From assembly GCA_029978085.1 (NCBI GenBank), contig JAPOJV010000017.1, forward strand, positions 1 through 35,710: a stretch of DNA of 35,710 bases, written 5' to 3'. This DNA comes from a bacterium. GTDB taxonomy: Bacteria > Planctomycetota > Planctomycetia > Pirellulales > UBA1268. The notes below the pieces were generated by a model. That model made no database searches, was not told the DNA's origin, and saw only the letters and a list, made by a program, of their open reading frames with translations. Positions within the stretch are counted from its first letter, which is position 1, and the number at the start of each line of letters is the position of its first letter. Of this stretch, positions 27,236-35,710 are shown in pieces. A program made the translations under genes and the position numbers.

Positions 27236-29470
27236 TCAACTGGGCACCGGCGATGCATAGAGGTGCCGCGGGCTGTCGTCGCTCACACCGTTGACGACGG
27301 TGCCGAGCACCTTGATGCCCACCGAGCGGAGCCGTTGCACGGCCTTCGTGACCAGTGGCACACGGCTGACGTCACGCATCGTCACCACGATGGCCGCATC
27401 GCTCAACTGGCCGAGCAGCAGCACGTCGGCGAAGGCGAGCACCGGCCCGGCATCGATCACGACGTGGTCGAACGACTCCCGGAATCCTTTGATGACCTTG
27501 GCCGTCTCGGGGCGCGAGAGGGCCGTGATGGAGGCGTAGTCGCAGGCTCCGCCCGTGACGGCGAAGAGCCCCTCGATGCCGGTCGGCTGCACGGCCTCGT
27601 CGTTCGTGATCTCGCCCCGCAGCAGCTCGGGCATGCCAGTCCGCAGGTCGAGTTCGAGCGCCATGTGCACGTTGGGATGACGCAGATCGCCGTCGAGAAG
27701 GAGCGTGCGGCTCCCGGCCCGGGCGAGGCTCGCGGCGAGCTGGGCGGCGAAGGTCGTCTTGCCTTCGTGCGCCATGGCGCTGGTCACCACGATCACCTTC
27801 GGCGCCTCGCGGCCCGTCTGGGCGATCACCGCCCGCACGCCGTCAACGCACTCGGCCACGTGGGCGGTGTTGGGCTTCTTCCGCGACCGCGATACCCGCG
27901 GCACCGTGCCGATGACCCGCAGGCCCACGCGTTCCGACACCTGATCCGCCGCCGAAATCCGGTCGCGGAGATACTCCAGCAGGATCACGAGGCCGGCGCC
28001 GGCGCCGAAGCCGGCCAGCGCGGCGAGCCCGGTGAGCATCGCGCGGAAGATCTCGTCGCCGTCGCTCGGCACGCGGGCCTCTTCGAGGAGTTCCACGCGA
28101 TTGGGCATCGCGATGTCGACTTCGGAGGCGTTGAGCTGCAGGCCCATCTGGTTGGTCACCTGCTGAAGCTGGGCGATCTCGTTGCGGCGAGCCTCGAGGT
28201 CGGCGTTGGCATTGCCCATCGCCATCACTTCTTTGGCCACCTCGTCGAACTCCTTCGACTTGTCTTCGAGTCGTTTGGCGAGCATCTCGCGCCGGAGCCG
28301 CAGCATCACCGGGGATCCGGCGGCCGGCCCACCACGGCGGCCCGCTGCCTCGGCCGCCGCCTCGGCGGCCAGCTGCGGCCGCAACGTTTCGGCCCGGCTC
28401 TCGATTCGCCGTAGCAGGTCTTCGCGCTGGGCCTGCAGCCGCCGCACGGCAGGGTCGTTCGGCCCGCGGGCGCTCCGGCCCGCCTGAGCCGTGATCATCT
28501 CCTCGACCTGCGACAATCGGCCGCTCAACTCCGCGATTTGTGGGTGCCGCATGAGCAGCCCATCGACGGAGTCGTCGGGAAGTGCCGCCTCGCCGGGCAC
28601 CTCGCCCCGGGCCTGGGCGTCGATCAGGGCCAGCTCGGTGTCGATCGCCGTGACGTCCCGCTGCAGCTGATTGAGTTCGGCGCGGAGCGTACCGAGATGG
28701 TCGAGGAGCAGGCTCCGCTGCGTCGAGGCCTCCGAGCTGTCGCGGCTGCCGAGCTGCTTGGCGAGGTTGTTGAACTGCTCCATCCGGGTCCGCACCTCGG
28801 CCATGTTCTCCTTGTACTTCTTCTCGAGCATGTCACGGCGGGCGAGCCGTTCCGACCGCTCCTTCGTGACCACGTCGGTGAGGTAGGCCTGCGTCACGGC
28901 GTTGACGATCTGCGTCACGTCACGCGGGTTCGAGCCGCGGAGTTTGATCTGCACCACTTCCGCCGCACTCGGGGCGACGGCCTGCAGGTTGCGGGCGAGC
29001 CAATCGACCGGGTCCGTCTCTTCGGCGAACGTCGAGAGCTCGGAGACGCCGGGCCGCCGCAGGGCCGAGGTGAGCACGAACGGGCTCTTGATCAGTTGCA
29101 GCTGCGTCTGGCGGTATTGGTCGTAGTCGCCCATGCCCGCCCCGGTGAACGTGCCCGGATTGGCCCGCACCCGCAGCCACGCCACCGCCTCGTATCCGCG
29201 TGGCAGAAAGAGCCAGGCCGTCACCGCGGCGGTCAGTCCGAGCGACAGCCCCAGGGCGGTCGCCGGCAGCCACCGCCGGCGGATGGCGTGCCACACCCGT
29301 ACGAAGTCGAGGCCGCCGCCGAGCTGATCGCCGCCCGGGCCATAGGGCACGGGGGGCGCGTACTGCGTCGGCAGCGAGAGCGAGCTGTCGGTGATGGTCG
29401 ACAGCATGCCCGCCGACGGCGCGGCCGTCTGGGTCGTGGTGCCCGCTGTGGTGTCGTGTGTCTCGCTCAT
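27236..29470 (-). CDS. Wzz-domain polysaccharide biosynthesis protein fused to BY-kinase-like ATPase
   Basis: N-terminal Wzz-like VWHAIRRRWLPATALGLSLGLTAAVTAWLFLPRGYEAVAWLRV, long coiled-coil, second TM, then VIVVTSAMAHEGKTTFAAQLAASLARAGSRTLLLDGDLRHP and HVVIDAGPVLAFAD. Confidence 0.9.
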   Translation of the reverse strand: MSETHDTTAGTTTQTAAPSAGMLSTITDSSLSLPTQYAPPVPYGPGGDQLGGGLDFVRVWHAIRRRWLPATALGLSLGLTAAVTAWLFLPRGYEAVAWLRVRANPGTFTGAGMGDYDQYRQTQLQLIKSPFVLTSALRRPGVSELSTFAEETDPVDWLARNLQAVAPSAAEVVQIKLRGSNPRDVTQIVNAVTQAYLTDVVTKERSERLARRDMLEKKYKENMAEVRTRMEQFNNLAKQLGSRDSSEASTQRSLLLDHLGTLRAELNQLQRDVTAIDTELALIDAQARGEVPGEAALPDDSVDGLLMRHPQIAELSGRLSQVEEMITAQAGRSARGPNDPAVRRLQAQREDLLRRIESRAETLRPQLAAEAAAEAAGRRGGPAAGSPVMLRLRREMLAKRLEDKSKEFDEVAKEVMAMGNANADLEARRNEIAQLQQVTNQMGLQLNASEVDIAMPNRVELLEEARVPSDGDEIFRAMLTGLAALAGFGAGAGLVILLEYLRDRISAADQVSERVGLRVIGTVPRVSRSRKKPNTAHVAECVDGVRAVIAQTGREAPKVIVVTSAMAHEGKTTFAAQLAASLARAGSRTLLLDGDLRHPNVHMALELDLRTGMPELLRGEITNDEAVQPTGIEGLFAVTGGACDYASITALSRPETAKVIKGFRESFDHVVIDAGPVLAFADVLLLGQLSDAAIVVTMRDVSRVPLVTKAVQRLRSVGIKVLGTVVNGVSDDSPRHLYASPVPS

Positions 29471-29530
29471 GTCAGCCGTGGCGATCCGGCGCGGGGCCGG
29501 AGCGACGCGTCGATGTCCTTGCGTTACCCG

Positions 29531-30640
29531 TTACCCAGACTTTCCCGGCGACTCGGGCCGCGCCGCGATGGGCACGACACCGCCGGCCCGGGCCGCGCGG
29601 GCAGTGCCGGTCGTGGCGGCCGTGGGCCGACCACCGCCGACGACGGCCGCCGGCGTGAGCTCTTCCGTGACCACCATGTATTTGAGAAGGGCCTGCAGAA
29701 AGAACAGCAGGCCGAGGGCCATCGGCATCATGAAGTAGCCGGCCCAGTCGTGGAAAATCTTCTCCGCCCATTCAGGGTTGATCGTGTACATCACGCCCGT
29801 GACCGTGATCCGGGTGGCATTCACGATGAGCGCGATCGGGATGGCACTGGCCGCGATGACGAGGTTTTCCCACCATTCGCCGCCGCCGATGAGCACGATC
29901 ATGAGGGCGAGCCAGACGAAGATCGTGAGCATGCGCAGGCCGCTGCAGGCGTCGACGACGCCGAGCACCTGGGAATCGCCAAGCACGATCTTGTTGCCTT
30001 CGCGGTAGGCGTCGAGCCCGACCGTCTGGAGTGCGTAGGTGCTCATCATCGTGGCCAGCGTCTGGAGCGGTCCCAGCAGGTAGCGGGTGGCCTCGTCGGG
30101 CAGCGGGTACATGAAGATGAGCGTGGCGATCGGGGCCCAGGCCCACTTGAACACGCCCCAGCCACCGGCCATCAGGAACACGCCCGCCAGCGCCGGGACG
30201 AACGTGTACATGTCGATCGTCACGATGCTGAAGCGGGCGCACACGAGCCGCAGAACGAAGCTCGCCACCAGCAGGCCGAGTCCCGTCGCCCGCGCCGACG
30301 ACGTGACGGTGCCGATCGGCTGCCGCCACCAGAAGAGCAACGCTGCCGTGCAGAGCGGCACGATCCACCCGTGGGAATACTGCGGATTGTCCCAGCTCGA
30401 ACGGGCGTTCAGCAGGCCGGGCCAGTAGCTGTAGACGAGCAAGCCGGTGAGCAGGGCGATGACGGCCCACGGCGTGCGTTGTTCGGCATCCCGCAGGTCC
30501 GTGGCCCATTCGCCGAGACGGCGACGAATGCCATCGACGAGCGACTCATCGAGCGGCGCAACCCGAGCGGCGGGCTGCGGGGTCGCAGGCCGTGGCTCTG
30601 GACGGTGGCCGGACGGGAGGATGGAAGCTGGTGTGCTCAC
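29531..30640 (-). CDS. Exosortase
   Basis: Multi-TM; candidate catalytic Cys/Arg/His motifs VVDACSGLRML, IVNATRITVTG, KIFHDWAGYFMMPMAL; SSWDNPQYSHGWIVPL. Confidence 0.9.
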   Translation of the reverse strand: MSTPASILPSGHRPEPRPATPQPAARVAPLDESLVDGIRRRLGEWATDLRDAEQRTPWAVIALLTGLLVYSYWPGLLNARSSWDNPQYSHGWIVPLCTAALLFWWRQPIGTVTSSARATGLGLLVASFVLRLVCARFSIVTIDMYTFVPALAGVFLMAGGWGVFKWAWAPIATLIFMYPLPDEATRYLLGPLQTLATMMSTYALQTVGLDAYREGNKIVLGDSQVLGVVDACSGLRMLTIFVWLALMIVLIGGGEWWENLVIAASAIPIALIVNATRITVTGVMYTINPEWAEKIFHDWAGYFMMPMALGLLFFLQALLKYMVVTEELTPAAVVGGGRPTAATTGTARAARAGGVVPIAARPESPGKSG

Positions 30641-30757
30641 GACGGGTCGGTGCCCTGAAATCGCGAAGAGGCGACTGCGCAGATCGCCTACGCGGCCGCA
30701 CCACGATTCTACACCACGCCCCGGGGCGGTTTCCCGCCCCCGGTCAGAGTGGGAAAT

Positions 30758-31333
30758 TCAGCCGCCCCAGAGCGGCCAAAACCACCCCGCGACCGCCAGA
30801 AGTGCGGCGACCAGGGCCGTTGCCAGCAGTGCCGTCCGCCGGGTCACGACATGCCCGGCCCGGGCCAAAAGCCCCCAGGCGACGATCGTGAGGGTCGCGG
30901 CCCCACCGGCGGCCCAGCCGAGCAGCCAGCGGTAGTCGCCGAGCACGAAGGCCCGGTCGATCAGCGGTATCGATGAGCCGGTGGCCTGCCAGGCGATCGC
31001 CTCGGCCGTGGCAAGCGCCGCCAGCGCGAGGCCACATCCGGCCTCCACGACCGCGTAGGTGGCGGGGATCGCCATACCGCAATCCCGGCAGCGGCCGCGG
31101 AGCAGAAGCCAGCCGAGCACCGGAATATTGTCCCGAGCCCGCACAGGCTGGCCGCAGGCAGGGCATGCCGATCGTCCGGACACCACCGACCGGCCCGCCG
31201 GCACCCGGTAGGCCACGACATTCAGAAAACTGCCCACGATGGCGCCGATGACGAAGGCCGCGGCGACGAAGCCGCCGTCCTCCCAACGCATGGAGAAGCC
31301 GCTGCCTGAAAGCCACACGGCTGCGAGCCACAT
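30758..31333 (-). CDS. Prepilin-peptidase N-terminal-like (DiS_P_DiS) membrane protein apparently lacking the A24 aspartyl-protease part
   Basis: FVIGAIVGSFLNVVAYRVPAGRSVVSGRSACPACGQPVRARDNIPVLGWLLLRGRCRDCGMAIPATYAVVEAGCG; no GxGD or (I/L)PD aspartate motif downstream. Start uncertain (31333 or 31291 rather than 31450). Confidence 0.75.
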   Translation of the reverse strand: MWLAAVWLSGSGFSMRWEDGGFVAAAFVIGAIVGSFLNVVAYRVPAGRSVVSGRSACPACGQPVRARDNIPVLGWLLLRGRCRDCGMAIPATYAVVEAGCGLALAALATAEAIAWQATGSSIPLIDRAFVLGDYRWLLGWAAGGAATLTIVAWGLLARAGHVVTRRTALLATALVAALLAVAGWFWPLWGG

Positions 31334-31448
31334 CTGCGGAATCCCCGGGAAGGAAAAACGACGCGCCTGAAACGCGGCTGGGTCTGGAGGGTGCCTATCG
31401 GGTAGGGTACCCGACCGACGCAGCTCCGTATCCGCATGCACGGCCGGC

Positions 31449-32444
31449 ATGGAAACCTCCGCCCCACTCGAGCCGATCGATGCCCCGCCAGCCCGGCGGC
31501 GACTGCTCTCCGGCTGGCCGGGGCTGGTGCTGCGGCTGGCGGCGACCGTCCTCTTGATGGCCTACGCGCTGCGGGGAATCACGTGGGGCAAGTTTGCCGC
31601 GCTCGTGTCCAACGCCGACTGGCGGTGGTGGATCGCGGGGCTGGCCACGGGCCTCACGGTGCAGATCGCCGCGGGCGTTCGCTGGGCCGCTCTTGCCCGG
31701 CCGCTCGGGTTTCCCTTCTCCCGGCGGTTCTTCGTGTGGAGGTTTCTCGAGGGCTCCTTCTTCAGCCTCTGTCTGCCCAGTTCGATCGGTGGCGACGTGA
31801 TCAAGGCCTATCGCGTGGGCGACACGACGCAGCGGCGACTTCTCGCCGGCTGCTCCGTGCTCGCCGACCGGCTCACGGGCCTGGCCGCGCTCGGGGTGCT
31901 CGCCGGTGCCGCGCTGGCGGGCACGAAGTACGCGCTCTCGCTGCCTGCCACGCTTGCCATCGGAGCCGGTCTCCTCACCGTGACGCTCGCCGTGTTCATG
32001 CTCGGCGTCGCCTCGATCGATCGCCTGCTCGCGATCATTCCCGCGCCGCATCCGGCCCGCGAGTTCATCGCCCGCCTGCTGCCCTACCAGCAGCGGCCGA
32101 GCCTGATGGCCCACGCGGTGGGCTGGAGCTTCATCGTGCAGATGGGGGGCGCGGTGGCCGTCGGCCTGATAGCCCGCTCGCTCGGCGTGGTGCAGCCACT
32201 CGCGATCTGGTTTGCGGTGGTGCCGCTCGTCGCGCTCGCCGTCGTCCTGCCGATCAGCATCAATGGCGTCGGCGTGCGGGAGAACGCGCTCGCTGTGCTG
32301 CTGGCGCCCCACGGCGTGGCCGCGGAGTCGGCTGTCGCGGTGGGGCTGTTGTGGCTTGCCAGCCAGATCGTCACCGGCCTGATCGGAGGCGGGCTGTTTC
32401 TCATCGACCGCCAGGCGGCGGTGCCCGACGCCGAGCATCGGTGA
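31449..32444 (+). CDS. Lysylphosphatidylglycerol synthase-like / flippase-like transmembrane protein
   Basis: Multi-TM ORF with LEGSFFSLCLPSSIGGDVIKAYRVGD...VLADRLTGLAALGVLAGA...PISINGVGVRENALAVLL. Confidence 0.85.
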   Translation: METSAPLEPIDAPPARRRLLSGWPGLVLRLAATVLLMAYALRGITWGKFAALVSNADWRWWIAGLATGLTVQIAAGVRWAALARPLGFPFSRRFFVWRFLEGSFFSLCLPSSIGGDVIKAYRVGDTTQRRLLAGCSVLADRLTGLAALGVLAGAALAGTKYALSLPATLAIGAGLLTVTLAVFMLGVASIDRLLAIIPAPHPAREFIARLLPYQQRPSLMAHAVGWSFIVQMGGAVAVGLIARSLGVVQPLAIWFAVVPLVALAVVLPISINGVGVRENALAVLLAPHGVAAESAVAVGLLWLASQIVTGLIGGGLFLIDRQAAVPDAEHR

Positions 32445-32973
32445 CGAGAAGCCCCGCGATCGTCTTGGCATCCTCGATGCGGCCGTCGTGGCACATGGCC
32501 AACGCCTCGTCCCAGGCCACGACGAGCGGACGAATCCGCTCGCCCGGCTCGAGCGCCTGCGGCCCCGCGACGAGGTCGTGGGCCACGAACAGGTGCATCC
32601 GTTCCCGCAGGATGCCCGGCGACATCCAGAACTCCCCCGCCGCCTCGATGCGGCCGGCGCGGTAGCCGGTCTCCTCGGCCAGTTCGCGAGCCGCGGCGGT
32701 CGCCAGCGGCTCGTCGCGATCGAGCGTGCCGGCGGGCAGTTCGATCAGCGTGCGGCCCACGGCCACCCGCTCCACCTCGATGAGGCACACGGCGTCGGGC
32801 GAGACGAGCGGCACGACGACCACGCTGCCCGGGTGTACCACCACGTCGCGGTCGCGGAGCGAGCCGTCGGCGCACGGCTCCTGCACCCGCACCACGCGAA
32901 ATCGTCGCGCCGTCAGGAGCAGTTCGCCGTGGGCGAGATCACGGGGAAGCGGGCCGGGGACGCTCGCGGTCAT
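32401..32973 (-). CDS. NUDIX hydrolase (ADP-ribose-pyrophosphatase-like)
   Basis: Nudix box GTLDRDEPLATAAARELAEETGY fits GX5EX7REUXEEXGU. Confidence 0.92.
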   Translation of the reverse strand: MTASVPGPLPRDLAHGELLLTARRFRVVRVQEPCADGSLRDRDVVVHPGSVVVVPLVSPDAVCLIEVERVAVGRTLIELPAGTLDRDEPLATAAARELAEETGYRAGRIEAAGEFWMSPGILRERMHLFVAHDLVAGPQALEPGERIRPLVVAWDEALAMCHDGRIEDAKTIAGLLVTDARRRAPPPGGR

Positions 32974-33968
32974 GACTGTGGCTCCATGGTGCCCCGGCAC
33001 ACGGGCAGCGGCACGATCCGCACGGGTGCGCCGGCCACCGTTGGCGCGGCACCGTCCGCCAGCGCCCGCACGTGCACGATCGCGAGGCCGATTCCTTCGC
33101 CGAGCGTCGGCGACAGGCAGGCCGACGTGATCGTGCCCACGACGGCGCCGTCGAGCATGATCTCGGCGTTCACTGCGGGTGGCACGGCACTGCCCGTGGC
33201 GATGCCGACGAGCCGGCGGTTCACGTGGCCGAGCGCATCGAGCCGCGCCACGGTCTCCTGCCCCAGGTAGCAGCCCTTGGTGAAGCAGATCGCACGGGCA
33301 TCGCGGCCCAATTCCTGCGGCAGCGTCTTCGCGGGAACATCGTGCGGCTCGGGACTGCCGGCGTCGATGCGGGCAGCATCAACGGCCGCAGACGACAGCT
33401 GCGGCAGACCCGTCGCCGTCAGCCAGGCGGCCATGCGGTCGGCGTCGGCCGCCGCCGTGATCACGAGCGCGCCACCCGGCCCATACCACTCGGTCGCGAC
33501 AATCGTCACGGGCATGCCACCGAGATCCGCGGAGCAGTGCGCCAGCGCGGCGAGTGGCAGTGAGGCACCGGCCTGACCACTGAGCCACGCCGCCGCATCG
33601 CGGCCGTGCACGAGGAACGCGGCCCGCTCGGTCGTTGCATCGTGGAACGACACGGCCTCGCGGATGTGATAGTGCTCGAGGTGCTCGTGCAGTCGGCCGG
33701 CGAGACCCGGCGCCGCGTCGATCCAGATGCCGCCGGGCGTCCGCAGGAGCGCGGCCACGGCGATGACCTGGCCGCGGCCATCGGCGAAGAAGCCCTCGGT
33801 GCCGCCGCCGACGGCGAGCGGGGCCAGGCTGGCGGTCGTGAAATTGTCGACGAACCGCACGGCATCAGCCCCTTCGACGAGGAGGGCCGAGCGGGCTGGC
33901 AGCGGGGCCCACGAGGCGGCGGAACCGGCTGGTCCGGCTGATCCGGGAGGGAAGGCTGATCCGGTCAT
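32970..33968 (-). CDS. ygfZ: YgfZ/GcvT-like folate-binding protein
   Basis: KGCYLGQETVARLDALGHVNRRLVG signature; start MTGSAF at 33968. Confidence 0.88.
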   Translation of the reverse strand: MTGSAFPPGSAGPAGSAASWAPLPARSALLVEGADAVRFVDNFTTASLAPLAVGGGTEGFFADGRGQVIAVAALLRTPGGIWIDAAPGLAGRLHEHLEHYHIREAVSFHDATTERAAFLVHGRDAAAWLSGQAGASLPLAALAHCSADLGGMPVTIVATEWYGPGGALVITAAADADRMAAWLTATGLPQLSSAAVDAARIDAGSPEPHDVPAKTLPQELGRDARAICFTKGCYLGQETVARLDALGHVNRRLVGIATGSAVPPAVNAEIMLDGAVVGTITSACLSPTLGEGIGLAIVHVRALADGAAPTVAGAPVRIVPLPVCRGTMEPQS

Positions 33969-34134
33969 GTCGTGCTCCTGCGGCAAGTCGGCCCCACACT
34001 ACCACGCGGCCTGCCGCCGGCGGCCGCACACGGAAAAATTTTCCCGCCGCCGTGAACGCTTCGTGGCCAGCCTCCGTATTGCTTCCACCACCGCACGGGT
34101 GGGCGATGCAGAGGCCGCTTCGGGAGACACGACC

Positions 34135-34746
34135 ATGGCGACCGTGGATTGCAACCGGAATCGATACGACGAGTTCGACGAGCAGGACGACCTCTTCGGC
34201 GATCCCCAGGCGGTTGCCGACCTGGAACACTCCGATGTCACACGGGCGGAGGAGGATCTGGTCGGCCGTGCCACTCCAACGCATGAGCAGACAATGCTCC
34301 ACCGCATTGCCGAGGTCCGGCGGCTGCAGGGCGTGACGCTACGGAACGTCGCCCGACGGCTCGGGATGTCGTTGCCCGTTGTGCGGCGCCAGGAGCAGCC
34401 CGATTGCGACCTCCGCATCTCCGACCTCCATCGGTGGCAGGAGGTGCTGGAGGTGCCGGTCTCTGAACTGCTCGTCGAAGGCGACGGTCAACTGTCGGGG
34501 CCGGTGCTGCAGCGGTCGCGCATGGTGAAGCTGATGAAGACGGCCGCCGCGCTCCGCGAGCGGACGGATGGCTCGCCGGCGGCCCGCATGGTGGAGATGC
34601 TCGTCGACCAGATTCTCGAGATCATGCCCGAATTGGCCGACGTCACGCCGTGGCATTCGGTGGGGCAGCGGCGGACGCTCGATGATGTCGGCCGCACGGG
34701 CCGCTCGCCTGTCTCGGAGGACGTGTTCCGCCGCGGCGCTGGGTAG
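34135..34746 (+). CDS. XRE-like helix-turn-helix protein
   Basis: 203 aa from ATG 34135 (GGGAG upstream); LHRIAEVRRLQGVTLRNVARRLGMSLPVVRRQEQPDCDLRISDLHRWQEVLEVPVSELL. Confidence 0.75.
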   Translation: MATVDCNRNRYDEFDEQDDLFGDPQAVADLEHSDVTRAEEDLVGRATPTHEQTMLHRIAEVRRLQGVTLRNVARRLGMSLPVVRRQEQPDCDLRISDLHRWQEVLEVPVSELLVEGDGQLSGPVLQRSRMVKLMKTAAALRERTDGSPAARMVEMLVDQILEIMPELADVTPWHSVGQRRTLDDVGRTGRSPVSEDVFRRGAG

Positions 34747-34961
34747 CGTGGGTCGGGGTTGCCCACGCCCCGAGAGCCGGACGCTCGCTGGGGTCGCACA
34801 CGTAAAAGGTGTGTCGCCGGCTCGGGGGCGGTACAAGTCTCGTCGCGGGACCTCGAAGACTCGGTCCAAATGCTCCTCGAGCTTGCACCGACCCCCTCGC
34901 CTCCCTGCCTGCGCTCGGCGGCATACGCCGGCTCTCGGGGCGTGGGCACCCCCTCACGTCG
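34746..34961 (+). repeat. Dispersed structured repeat family, copy 3
   Basis: Arms 34755-34780 GGGGTTGCCCACGCCCCGAGAGCCGG and 34928-34953 CCGGCTCTCGGGGCGTGGGCACCCCC pair over 26 nt with one mismatch; 51-nt core 34840-34890 identical to copy 2. Confidence 0.93.
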
Positions 34962-35047
34962 TTTCGGACTCGAGGATCGGCCTTTTATGGGGCGTTCCGG
35001 CTGGCTACGATCGTTGCCGTGTTCGGCCGTCCTGCGTCTGAGGTGAT

Positions 35048-35512
35048 TCAGTGTCGTCGTTGCTCGGTGTGCTCGGCATCACGCTGGTGTTGTTTTTCGT
35101 CGTCGCCCTCACGGCGCGGCTGATTCTCGGCCGCTGAGCGGGCGGCTGCTTCGCGGAGCATGCCGAGCGTGAGGAGGGCGATGAAGCCCCCGAGGATGCC
35201 CACGAAGGTCACCCAGGCGGTGACGGCGAGCGCGGGATAGTCGCGGAGCCAGACGAGCTCCGGAGGCTCGGCGCTCTTGGGCACCTTTCGCTGCACGGGG
35301 CCCGTGCGGCCCGACTCGCGCTGCATGGCGGCGCGGAAGCCGTCCCAGTCGGCCTGGATGGCAGGGGCCGTCAGTTCGGCCAGCCGCCCCTCCCGCCACC
35401 GCAGAAAGGCCACCGGTGGGCCGACCAGGAGCCCTAGCCATACGGCGGCGATCACCGCGGCGGCAGGGCCCAGAGTCCGCGACCGCCCTGCCTTTCGAGT
35501 CTCGATCCGCAT
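35048..35512 (-). CDS. Hypothetical membrane protein
   Basis: 154 aa, two hydrophobic segments (LGPAAAVIAAVWLGLLVGPPVAFL; ALAVTAWVTFVGILGGFIALLTLGML); charged C-terminal tail. Confidence 0.6.
   Translation of the reverse strand: MRIETRKAGRSRTLGPAAAVIAAVWLGLLVGPPVAFLRWREGRLAELTAPAIQADWDGFRAAMQRESGRTGPVQRKVPKSAEPPELVWLRDYPALAVTAWVTFVGILGGFIALLTLGMLREAAARSAAENQPRREGDDEKQHQRDAEHTEQRRH
35051..35137 (+). CDS. Candidate 28-aa single-TM microprotein
   Basis: GTG-initiated MSSLLGVLGITLVLFFVVALTARLILGR*, preceded by GAGGTGA SD about 5 nt upstream; antisense to the charged tail of the 35048-35512 ORF. Confidence 0.4.
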   Translation: MSSLLGVLGITLVLFFVVALTARLILGR

Positions 35513-35710
35513 TGTTTTTCGCCAGTTTTTCCCAGCCTACCCTGAGGGGGCATTCAGTCTGGCATGCCACAGGCTCGCCTGCTACCGTCCCGCCCCGGTC
35601 CGCCCGTGGTGCGGCCGCCTTCCACTCGATGCGTCGCCAGAGGAGCCCGGCCCGTGCGTCTCGTCTCCCGGTTCATGATCCTCCCGCGTGTGACCCTGCG
35701 GCGTGCCACT

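Noticed and set aside
30720-30743. GC-rich hairpin CCGGGGCGG-TTTC-CCGCCCC-C-CGG after the prepilin-like gene
   Set aside because: Has no T-tract on the relevant strand and in this GC-rich sequence such inverted repeats are common; not enough to call a terminator.
35654-35710. Possible start of a further + strand gene (GTGCGTCTCGTCTCC..., AGGAG upstream)
   Set aside because: Only about 19 codons before the window end, no recognisable product.

Overview
High-GC bacterial window whose gene content looks planctomycete (Pirellulales-like; inferred from gene order and protein style, not from a search). The left third is the translation/transcription block: partial tuf, tRNA-Trp(CCA), secE, nusG, rplK, rplA, rplJ, rplL, rpoB, rpoC. 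It is followed by a CHAD-domain protein, a formylglycine-generating-enzyme-type protein and, convergently, a PolX-type polymerase/PHP protein. Then come a Cys/Pro-rich secreted protein, a compact four-gene minus-strand cluster (free RNA polymerase alpha-CTD, DUF3592-like membrane protein, beta-rich protein, P-loop ATPase) and a UvrD/PcrA helicase. Next is a minus-strand exosortase / Wzz-tyrosine kinase / EpsI / gmd / fcl cluster. The right end carries a truncated prepilin-peptidase-like protein, a flippase-like membrane protein, NUDIX, YgfZ and XRE-type proteins. The most unusual signal is a dispersed non-coding repeat family with three copies (17315-17465 +, 24092-24346 -, 34746-34961 +). Each copy lies in the gap just after a gene 3' end and is closed by a long GC-rich terminal stem whose arms co-vary between copies. 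Inside are several smaller conserved or co-varying hairpins, which points to a structured RNA or a hairpin-forming mobile element. Other points of interest are a textbook intrinsic terminator between rplJ and rplL, the free alpha-CTD operon, and a possible 28-aa transmembrane microprotein.
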